Shown: positions 56,860-64,000 of the stretch, piece after piece
Position numbering within the stretch: the stretch's first letter is position 1
Layout of the letters: every line of letters starts with the position of its first letter
From: JADHLJ01 sp038146985
GTDB taxonomy: Bacteria > Pseudomonadota > Alphaproteobacteria > Thalassobaculales > Thalassobaculaceae
Length of the DNA stretch: 64,000 nucleotides
Assembly (NCBI GenBank): GCA_038146985.1
Contig: JAYQSQ010000018.1
Coordinates: 151,820-215,819 of the forward strand
Direction: 5' to 3'
Notes under the pieces: model-generated
Told to the model about the DNA's origin: nothing
The model's database searches: none
What the model saw: the letters and a program-made list of their open reading frames with translations, nothing else
Position numbers and translations under genes: made by a program

Positions 56860-58026
56860 ATGACCAAGCCCCTTGACGGCATCACCGTCGTCGCACTGGA
56901 ACAGGCGGTCGCGGCGCCCTATTGCACAAGCCGGTTGGCCGATGCGGGCGCCCGAGTGATCAAGATCGAACGCGCCGAGGGCGATTTCGCCCGCGGATAC
57001 GACCGTCAGGTCTTCGGTCTTTCGGCCTTCTTCGTCTGGCTCAACCGGGGCAAGGAAAGCCTCGTGCTCGATATCAAGCAGGCCGAGGATGCGGCCCTGC
57101 TTGAACGGATACTCGCCAAGGCCGATGTGTTCGTGCAGAACCTGGCGCCGGGAGCGGCGGCCCGAGCCGGCTTCGGTTCCGAGGACCTGCGGGCGCGCTA
57201 TCCGAAGCTGATTACCGTTGATATCACCGGCTATGGCGAGGATGGCGAATACGCCGACATGAAAGCCTATGACTTTCTGGTCCAGGGTGAAAGCGGGCTG
57301 ATTTCGGTCACCGGATCGCCTGATGCCATGGGGCGTGTCGGTGCCTCGGTTTGTGACATCGCGGCGGGAATGTATTCCAAGATCGCGGTTCTGGAAGCTT
57401 TGATCAAGCGGGGCAGGACCGGAGAGGGCTCCGCAATCAAGACGTCGATGTTCGGCGGCATGGTCGAATGGCTGTCGCCCTGGCTGCTGCACCATGCCTA
57501 TGGCGAACTCAGCGAGCAGCGGATCGGTCTTGCCCACCCGGCAATCACACCCTATGGCGCCTATGAATGCGCCAATGGGGAGATGATCCTGATTGCCGTG
57601 CAGAACCAGCGCGAGTGGCGTCGTCTCTGTGCCGACGTTCTGGGCAAGCCTGAATTGGCCGACGATCCGAAGGTGGTCGACAACCCGGCGCGGCTGGCAA
57701 ACCGGGACTATCTGAACGCCGAGATCAACGCGGTCTTCTCATCAAAACCTCGTGACGAGGTTCGCGCCTGCTTAAGAATCCAGATCGCTTTCGGCGCGGT
57801 GAACACCATTGCCGATGTCAGCAACCATCCGGCCTTGCGCAAGATTCCGACCCTCACGCCGGCCGGTTCGATAGAGGTCATGGCCCGCCGGCGCATGTCG
57901 TGGGCGAGGATATCGAGGCGCTTTCGGTGCCGGTCATCGGTCAGCATTCCGACGCGTTGCGCGCCGAGTTTTCCTGAACCGTCGGGTTTGCACGATGGAG
58001 CCCCTGGTCCGGCCGGGAACGACTGA
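56860..58026 (+). CDS. CaiB/BaiF family CoA transferase, copy 2, C-terminus frameshifted
   Basis: Family III CoA transferase. Coding is intact to about residue 341 (VVALEQAVAAPYCTSRLADAGARVIKIER; VFVQNLAPGAAARAGFG). From 57884-57886 (CCC) the frame shifts: the printed end is basic and unlike the family, while adding one C there restores GEDIEALSVPVIGQHSDALRAEFS and a stop at 57975-57977. A gene of about 372 residues is therefore expected. Either a real -1 mutation or a homopolymer sequencing error. It lies after the acyl-CoA dehydrogenase gene. Confidence 0.8.
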   Translation: MTKPLDGITVVALEQAVAAPYCTSRLADAGARVIKIERAEGDFARGYDRQVFGLSAFFVWLNRGKESLVLDIKQAEDAALLERILAKADVFVQNLAPGAAARAGFGSEDLRARYPKLITVDITGYGEDGEYADMKAYDFLVQGESGLISVTGSPDAMGRVGASVCDIAAGMYSKIAVLEALIKRGRTGEGSAIKTSMFGGMVEWLSPWLLHHAYGELSEQRIGLAHPAITPYGAYECANGEMILIAVQNQREWRRLCADVLGKPELADDPKVVDNPARLANRDYLNAEINAVFSSKPRDEVRACLRIQIAFGAVNTIADVSNHPALRKIPTLTPAGSIEVMARRRMSWARISRRFRCRSSVSIPTRCAPSFPEPSGLHDGAPGPAGND

Positions 58027-58253
58027 AACGAGACGTGGACCCTAGTCCAGCATTCCGTGCAGTTGACGGATTGTCACCGGCGAATGAGTCAAGTAGGGTA
58101 CGCCCGGCTAGGTCGCACGGTTTACGCTTTCAAGGCAAAAACGCCAAAAAGTCAGGCCGGGCGGTGTCGGCGTTGGGCAGGGGCCCGACGTTGGGCTGTC
58201 GAGTTCCACCCCGCGGCGCGGGATGGAGGAGCAGAATTGGGAGGATTAAACGA

Positions 58254-59325
58254 ATGGGTAAAACTCTTTTGAAGACCGCGGCTCTTGCCGCCGTTGCCGG
58301 CGCTCTGGCGTTTGGCTCGGTGTCGGATGCCCAGGCGCAGGGCAAGGTTAAGTGGAAGATGCAGGCGGCCTTCGCCAGCACGCTCGCCCACTTGGGCCCG
58401 GCCGGTCAGCGCATCGCTGCAGACATAACCACGATGTCCGGCGGGAAGTTCGAGGTGAAGTTCTTCGAGCCCGGCGCGCTGATCCCGCCGCTTGAGTGCT
58501 TCGACGCTGTTTCCAAGGGCTCGGTCGAGTCCTGCTACACCACTCCGGGCTATCACACCGGTAAGTATCCGGGTCTCGCCTTCATGACCGCCGTGCCGTT
58601 CGGCCCGGGTCTGGGTGAGTTCCTCGGCTGGCAGTGGCATGGTGGCGGACGTGAGATCGCCAACAAGATCTACTCCAAGCACAACCTTGTTTCAACGCCT
58701 TGCGGCGCGATCGGCCCGGAAACCTCGGGCTGGTTCAAGAAGCCGGTTGAGAGCCTTGAAGCCCTTAAGGGCCTGAAGATGCGCTTCTTCGGTCTTGGTG
58801 CCAAGGTCATGACCAAGATTCAGTGTCTCCACCCAGTTGCTCGCCGGTGCAGACATTTACCCGGCCCTGGAGCGCGGCGTGATCGACGCGACCGAGTTCT
58901 CGATGCCCAACATGGACATCTCGCTCGGTTTCTATCAGATCGCCAAGAACAACTACTATCCGGGTTGGCATCAGCAGGTCTCGATTGGAGAGTTCCTGTC
59001 CAACAAGGAAAAGCATGACGGTCTGAGCGACACCAACAAGCGCATCATCGAGGTCGGTTGCAAGGGGAACATGCTGACCGAGTATGCCGAGACCGAAGCC
59101 CAGAACTTCGGCGCTATGCTGAAGATGAAGGAATACGGCGTGACTAACCGCCGCTGGACCGACGATCAGCTGGCCGTCTTCGAGAAGGCCTGGAACGAGG
59201 TCGTTGCCGAGGAGTCCGCGAAGGATGCGACCTTCAAGGAGTTCGCCGATAGCTACTTCGCGTTCCGCAAGCAGTACAAGATCTGGGGTGAAGCCCAGTC
59301 CATCAAGGCTACCTATCTGAACTGA
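58254..59325 (+). pseudogene. dctP: TRAP transporter substrate-binding protein (DctP), frameshifted
   Basis: Periplasmic solute-binding protein of a TRAP uptake system. ATG 58254 has GGGAGG upstream and a signal peptide (1-28, DAQAQ). The frame reads through AAFASTLAHLGPAG to about position 58820, then continues one frame over from about 58825 with VSTQLLAGADIYPALERGVID and ends at 59325. Four bases (58821-58824) stand where one codon is expected, so one extra base explains the break. The whole fused protein would be about 357 residues, normal for DctP. A strong terminator follows. Confidence 0.85.
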
Positions 59326-59381
59326 TCGGCGTTCCAACGGCTTCGCCGGGCATGGCCTGGCGGGATTGAAGGATACGAGGG

Positions 59382-59415
59382 ACCGGGAGCCTCTGAGGCT
59401 CCCGGTTCTTTTTTC
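59382..59415 (+). terminator. Rho-independent terminator after dctP
   Basis: Perfect 12-bp inverted repeat ACCGGGAGCCTC / GAGGCTCCCGGT (59382-59393 and 59395-59406) with a tight loop, followed by TCTTTTTTC. It is 57 bases after the dctP stop and would separate it from the following permease genes. Confidence 0.88.
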
Positions 59416-59586
59416 GGCGAAAGCTCGTAAAAACCGGTGATGATCCTCCGTGCCTGTCCGTTGCAAAGCGCCGCGGTGGTGTCTGATCGCACGTGTGATG
59501 TCGCGCGGATCACGGCTATCGTCCAAGTCGGGTCTGAGGTATAGACGGCGCGGCTTTTCAAGCGGGTCGTGACGGGATTCTCCAAA

Positions 59587-61109
59587 ATGGATGCTTCAAG
59601 CACTGAGACGCCTTCCTCGGAGGGCAAGGTTGCCGTGCTCATGCTGTTTTTCGTGGGCGTAATCCTCGCGATCGGTTTTGCGGCGGTGATGATCGAATCC
59701 GGCAATGTCATGACCAATGAAGGGGTCGGCCGGGGAAGCGCGGTTTTCCTGGTGATGCAGGAATATATCTCGATCGCCATGTTCATGACCTTGGCGATCC
59801 TGTTGTTTTCCGGATACCCGGTCGCCTTCATCCTGGGCGGCCTGGCGATGCTCTACGGTGTGATCGGCTACACGCTGGATATCTTTTCCCTGATCGAGTT
59901 CTTCAACTTCGTTCCCCGGATCTGGGGCCAGGCGGCGGAAAACCTGGTGCTGGTCGCGGTGCCGGCCTTCGTTTTCATGGGGGTGATGCTGGAACGCAGC
60001 GGTATCGCCAACGACCTGCTGTATTGCGTGCAGGTGCTGCTGCGCCGGATTCCGGGAGCCCTGGCGCTCGCGGTGACCGTGATGGGCACGATTTTGGCGG
60101 CGATGACCGGCATCATCGGCGCTTCGGTGACGATGATGACCGCGCTGGCGCTGCCCACGATGATGCGGCAGGGCTACAGCCACGCACTGGCGACCGGCGT
60201 TATCGCGGCCTCGGGCACCCTGGGGATTCTCATCCCGCCCAGCATCATGCTGATCATCATGGCTGATCTCATGGCGATCTCGGTCGGCAATGTTTTCATG
60301 GCGGCCGTCGTGCCGGGGCTCACCCTGTCGGCGTTCTATCTGATCTATGTGGCGACCCTCGCGGCGTTGAAGCCTTCCATGGCGCCGCCGCTGCCGTCGC
60401 ATCTGCTCAACATCCCCAAGGGAGAGATGGGGCCGCTGGTCGCTCGAAGCTTCCTGCCGCCGGTGTTCCTGATCGGTCTGATCAAGGGATCGATCCTGTT
60501 CAGTTTGCGACGCCGTCCGAAGCCGGCGCCGTCGGTGCCTTCGGTGCGACGCTGCTGGCGATCGTAAACGGCCGCATGAGCCGCGGCACGTTGGTTTCCG
60601 TTTGCCATACTCGGCCCGGACGGTGTCGATGATCTTCTTCATCGTGATCAGCGCCACCTGTTTCGCCTATGTTCCAGGCGCTGGGCGGCGACGACGTGGT
60701 CGAACATCTGATCATCGAAAAAGCCGGTCTCGCCCCTGGGGCATGCTGATTCTGGTCATGGTGATCGTGTTTTTCCTGGGTTTCTTCCTGATTTCCTCGA
60801 GATCACCTTGATCGTGTTGCCGGTCTTCACGCCGCTCATCATCCGATGGACTTTGGCGACCAGCCTGCCGGCGGCGGACATCAAATTCTGGTTCATCATT
60901 CTGCTGGCGGTGAACCTGCAGACATCGTTCCGACGCCGCCCTTCGGTTTCGCGCTCTTCTACATGAAAGGAATCGCGCCGAAGGAGATCAAGATTCAGTC
61001 GATCTACAAGGGAATCGTTCCGTTTGTCATCCTTCAGGCCCTGGGCGTTGTCACGGTGATGATTTTCCCGCAAGTCGCGCTTTGGCTGATGCATTCTGCT
61101 TATGGCTGA
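59587..61109 (+). pseudogene. TRAP transporter large permease DctM, degraded copy
   Basis: Duplicate of the intact dctM at 61418-62947. The frame is open from ATG 59587 to about 60505 (about 306 codons, IPPSIMLIIMADLMAISVGNVFM etc., almost the same protein as the intact copy), after which six deletions appear when aligned to the copy: about 60508 (-1), 60611 (-1), 60668-60680 (-2), 60728 (-1), 60787 (-1) and 60929 (-1). The reading end GIAPKEIKIQSIYKG to 61109 shows the full length once existed. Deletions only, no insertions. Confidence 0.85.
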
Positions 61110-61417
61110 GACCGCTTGGCCAGCGGCGTTCCGGTCACGATCGCGTGTCTGATCTATGGGGCGGGTTTTGCCGAACGGGCGGTTTCACTGTGTTTCCAGC
61201 AGGAAACAAGGACGTGTTACCGGGATGACGGGATTGTATCATCGCGGAGACTAGCGTAGTTTACGACGCGCGAGTCAGGGCTGGGAAACCCTGTGTCGGG
61301 CACTAGAGAGAAGGCGCCAGGACGCGCCGCGAAGGGATCATGAGTTGAATTCGGTTCGCCTCTTTGGCAAGAGACCGGTTCAAATTTGTGGCGAAGTCTG
61401 GGGACGAGGGACGATTA
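61110..61417. other. Intergenic region before the intact dctM
   Basis: About 308 bases without a gene. It has a 7-bp hairpin TGTTTCC-AGCA-GGAAACA at 61191-61208, without a T-tract, and must carry the promoter of the intact dctM-dctQ operon. Nothing else recognised. Confidence 0.5.
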
Positions 61418-62947
61418 ATGGATGATTCGAGCGTAGAAGGCCGGTCGGGCGAGTCTAAAGTCATCATCTTGATGACTGGCTTACTGGTCCTGGTTGTCGT
61501 GTTGGCGACGTACGGCGCCTACAATTATTCCGGCCACTTGATGGTTCAGGAAGAGATTTCGCGGGGCGAGGCTCTGCACTGGGTTGCACAGGAATACATC
61601 TCCATGGTCATGTTTGTGACCTTGGCGCTCTTGCTGTTCTCGGGCTATCCGGTTGCCTTCATCCTCGGCGGCCTCGCCATGACCTTTGGGGTCTTGGGCT
61701 ATTTCCTCGACGCGTTCTCGCTGATCGAGTTCTTCAACTTCATCCCGCGGATCTGGGGTCAGGCGGCCGAGAACTTGGTTCTCGTCGCGGTTCCGGCCTT
61801 CGTGTTCATGGGCGTGATGATGGAACGCAGCGGCATCGCCAACGATCTGCTCTACTGCGTGCAGGTCCTGCTGAAGCGGGTCCCCGGCGCCTTGGCGCTG
61901 GCGGTTACCGTCATGGGTACGATCCTCGCCGCGATGACCGGCATCATCGGTGCTTCGGTGACGATGATGACCGCGCTGGCGCTGCCCACGATGATGCGCC
62001 AGGGCTACAGCCATGCGCTGTCCTGCGGCGTGATCGCGGCCTCGGGCACCTTGGGCATTCTCATCCCGCCCAGCATCATGCTGATCATCATGGCCGATCT
62101 GATGGCGATTTCCGTCGGAAACGTGTTCATGGCGGCGGTGGTGCCGGGTCTTACCCTGGCTGCCTTCTATCTGATTTTCGTTGCGACGATCTCCGCGGTT
62201 AAACCGTCCATGGCACCGCCCTTGCCGGCGAACCTGCTGAACGTGCCGCGCAACGAGATGGGCCCCCTGATCGCCCGTAGTTTCCTGCCGCCGGTGTTCC
62301 TGATCTCGCTGATCAAGGGATCGATCCTGTTGGGTTGGGCGACACCTTCCGAGGCGGGCGCGGTCGGCGCATTCGGCGCCACGCTGCTGGCTATTTTCAA
62401 CGGCCGGCTGGGCAAGGGCGTTCTCGTCAATGTCTGCCATACCTCGGCGAAGACCGTGTCGATGATCTTCTTCATCGTGATCAGCGCAACCTGTTTCGCC
62501 TATGTCTACCGTTCGCTGGGCGGTGATGACGTGGTCGAGCATCTGATCATCGAGAAGGCCGGGCTGGATGCCTGGGGCATGCTGATCCTGGTCATGGTGA
62601 TCGTGTTCTTCCTGGGCTTCTTCCTGGATTGGCTCGAAATCACCCTGATCGTTCTGCCGGTCTTCACGCCGCTGGTCGCCGGGCTTGATTTCGGTGATCA
62701 CATTCCCGCCGAGGACATCAAGTTCTGGTTCATCATCCTGCTGGCGGTGAACTTGCAGACATCGTTCCTCACGCCACCCTTCGGGTTTGCGCTCTTCTAC
62801 ATGAAGGGAATCGCGCCCAAGGAGATCAAGATCCAGTCGATCTACAAGGGGATCATACCATTCGTGATCCTGCAGGCGCTGGGCGTTATCACGGTGCTGG
62901 CGTTCCCGGACGTCGCGCTTTCACTGATGCACTTCGTGCACGGTTAA
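61418..62947 (+). CDS. dctM: TRAP transporter large permease DctM, intact copy
   Basis: Inner-membrane large subunit of a sodium-driven TRAP transporter, 509 residues, about 12-13 helices. Conserved blocks: LFSGYPVAFILGGLA, GIIGASVTMMTALALPTM, ASGTLGILIPPSIMLII, GWATPSEAGAVGAFGA and DWLEITLIVLPVF. ATG 61418 has GAGGGA upstream; an earlier in-frame ATG at 61364 is less likely. The small permease gene follows 15 bases later. Order dctM-dctQ is the reverse of the usual dctP-Q-M. Confidence 0.92.
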   Translation: MDDSSVEGRSGESKVIILMTGLLVLVVVLATYGAYNYSGHLMVQEEISRGEALHWVAQEYISMVMFVTLALLLFSGYPVAFILGGLAMTFGVLGYFLDAFSLIEFFNFIPRIWGQAAENLVLVAVPAFVFMGVMMERSGIANDLLYCVQVLLKRVPGALALAVTVMGTILAAMTGIIGASVTMMTALALPTMMRQGYSHALSCGVIAASGTLGILIPPSIMLIIMADLMAISVGNVFMAAVVPGLTLAAFYLIFVATISAVKPSMAPPLPANLLNVPRNEMGPLIARSFLPPVFLISLIKGSILLGWATPSEAGAVGAFGATLLAIFNGRLGKGVLVNVCHTSAKTVSMIFFIVISATCFAYVYRSLGGDDVVEHLIIEKAGLDAWGMLILVMVIVFFLGFFLDWLEITLIVLPVFTPLVAGLDFGDHIPAEDIKFWFIILLAVNLQTSFLTPPFGFALFYMKGIAPKEIKIQSIYKGIIPFVILQALGVITVLAFPDVALSLMHFVHG

Positions 62948-62962
62948 GAGGGGATAGAGATT

Positions 62963-63748
62963 ATGGCTTCCGAGGAAACCATCAGGGACGGCGACATTAC
63001 CGGTGGACGCCTGGTCGGACAGGCGACCGCCGAGGCGCTGGTGGCACTGTCGCTCAAGCTGAAGGCGTTCGTTGACTGGGTTGGCCGCTGGGCATCCCTG
63101 CTCTTCGTGCCGATGATCCTGGTCACGGTCTATGACGTCTGCCTGCGCAAGACCGGCAAGTTCCAGATCGACCTGAAATACGCGGCCGAGGAAATTGGCC
63201 TTGGTCCGCTCTTCGAGTCGACCCTGCTGCAGGAGACGGAGTGGCATCTGCACACGGCGCTGTTCGCTCTTGTGCTGGGCTTCGGCTGTGTCTGGAATAC
63301 TCAGGTCCGTGTCGACGTGGTGCGCGAGCATCTGGCGTTCCGCCGCAAGGCCTGGCTGGAACTGCTTGGCGCGACCTTCTTCATGATTCCCTACACGATC
63401 GTTGTGATGTATTTCGCCGCGGTTTTCGCCTACGACTCCTGGGAGATCAATGAGATCTCGGCTTCCCAGGTCGGCTTGCCGCATCGCTGGATCATCAAGA
63501 CGATCCTGACCAGCGGCTTGCTTGTGGCGGCAATCGCGGGTTTCGCGGTTTGGCTTCAGGCTTTTCTCGCGCTCGCCGCGCCGCGTGACATGCGCTACGA
63601 GCTGATGACGCTCGAGTGGCCGGAAAACACCGGCGAGTCCATCGAGGGCAAGGAACGCATGAGCGTCGACCTGAATGTGTCGGTCGAAGAAGACCTCGCC
63701 CGTCAGACCCAGCAGATCCTGGGCGAAGGGACCGTAAACAAGAGTTGA
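62963..63748 (+). CDS. dctQ: TRAP transporter small permease DctQ
   Basis: Small membrane subunit with four helices, 261 residues. Recognisable features are the conserved LQETEWHLHTALFALVLGF and NTQVRVDVVREHL, with a longer C-terminal soluble tail (ending LGEGTVNKS). ATG 62963 has AGAGGGGATAGAG upstream. It belongs with the intact dctM. The binding protein that would complete the system is the frameshifted dctP 3.7 kb upstream or one elsewhere. Confidence 0.9.
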   Translation: MASEETIRDGDITGGRLVGQATAEALVALSLKLKAFVDWVGRWASLLFVPMILVTVYDVCLRKTGKFQIDLKYAAEEIGLGPLFESTLLQETEWHLHTALFALVLGFGCVWNTQVRVDVVREHLAFRRKAWLELLGATFFMIPYTIVVMYFAAVFAYDSWEINEISASQVGLPHRWIIKTILTSGLLVAAIAGFAVWLQAFLALAAPRDMRYELMTLEWPENTGESIEGKERMSVDLNVSVEEDLARQTQQILGEGTVNKS

Positions 63749-63799
63749 AGACCACTCGGCGAGGGAAGACCGACGATCATCCCTCGGTGAAAGAACAAG

Positions 63800-63835
63800 G
63801 GGGCGTTCGATGTGTTTCGTCGAACGCCCCATTTT
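63800..63835 (+). terminator. Rho-independent terminator after dctQ
   Basis: An 11-bp perfect stem GGGGCGTTCGA / TCGAACGCCCC (63800-63810 and 63820-63830) with a 9-base loop, followed by ATTTTC. It is 51 bases past the dctQ stop. Confidence 0.85.
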
Positions 63836-63867
63836 CGTCATGACGGTCAAGCTGGGCGGAGTGGGAC

Positions 63868-64000
63868 ATGTTCAAGCTGCAGAACTTTCTCAAGCGCTAT
63901 GTTTGGGACGAGGAAACGACCCCGTATTTCACCCGGGTCGCCAATCTCAGCCGCTCCCAGGCCGACAGTGAACTGTTCTTCTTTGCCATCATGATGTCGA
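63868..64000 (+). CDS. Hypothetical protein, partial at window end
   Basis: The first 44 codons of a gene that runs off the right end. The N-terminus is MFKLQNFLKRYVWDEETTPY and the visible part is amphipathic, then starts a hydrophobic stretch FFFAIMMS, probably a first membrane helix. The start follows the dctQ terminator, so it is a separate transcription unit. No family can be named from the visible part. Confidence 0.6.
   Translation, partial: MFKLQNFLKRYVWDEETTPYFTRVANLSRSQADSELFFFAIMMS

Noticed and set aside
55732..57537. Minus-strand frame of 601 codons opposite the acyl-CoA dehydrogenase and CoA transferase
   Set aside because: Shadow frame; both plus-strand genes have complete family signatures.
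59587..61109. Programmed frameshifting to make a full DctM from the degraded copy
   Set aside because: Six separate deletions are needed; no slippery sequence or single site could restore the frame.

Overview
The window is about 64 kb of GC-rich, tightly packed DNA that looks like an alphaproteobacterium of the Rhodospirillales type, probably marine. The reasons are the ybeY-phoH-miaB and mucR-rimI-tsaB neighbourhoods, the MucR/Ros regulator, ornithine-lipid genes (olsB-olsA), a DUF1217 flagellar protein, TRAP and TctC transport genes, and many CaiB-type CoA transferases. No rRNA, tRNA, CRISPR array, insertion sequence or phage gene was seen. The first and last genes run off the window.

Layout: 1-6.3 kb, minus strand, is tRNA/rRNA maintenance (ybeY, phoH, miaB), ornithine lipid synthesis (olsA, olsB) and mucR beside an AT-rich island. 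5.7-16.8 kb holds rimI-tsaB, a polysaccharide deacetylase, a Bax-like glucosaminidase, Nfu, a glycosyltransferase, trpS, murJ and glnD. 16.9-22.0 kb is a thiophilic-metal area: a MerF-like protein with a cysteine-rich partner, an MFS transporter, two tandem Lin0512 proteins and a Cu(I) ATPase behind a CueR-type promoter. 22.1-31.5 kb is catabolic: a gamma-glutamyltransferase-like protein, CoA transferase, flavin monooxygenase, class II aldolase, GST, PLP lyase, SDR, altronate dehydratase and Nudix genes. 31.5-39.1 kb has a carbamoyltransferase, a short flagellin, a lactonase-like amidohydrolase, a glycosyltransferase-methyltransferase fusion and an IlvD/Edd dehydratase. 39.2-42.7 kb is a compact module of two paralogous cupredoxins, a hybrid histidine kinase with Hpt, and a CheY-like regulator. 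42.8-49.7 kb has an acyltransferase, FliL, small unknowns, a second gamma-glutamyltransferase and an 824-residue DUF1217/flagellin-like protein behind a sigma-54 promoter. 49.7-54.6 kb has aspartate dehydrogenase, a TctC binding protein and an apparent D-glutamate route (dgcN-dgcA). 54.6-64 kb has a phosphoesterase, an acyl-CoA dehydrogenase and CoA transferase pair, and a TRAP region in which a frameshifted dctP and a dctM copy with several small deletions precede an intact dctM-dctQ.

The most system-like unit is the cupredoxin-cupredoxin-kinase-regulator operon (39.2-42.7 kb), which could be a periplasmic copper or redox sensing pathway. The second point of interest is a set of flagellar genes scattered away from any main flagellar cluster, apparently read by different sigma factors. 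Between 57.8 and 61.1 kb single-base indels cluster in three genes, so either that stretch is decaying or the sequence there is poor.
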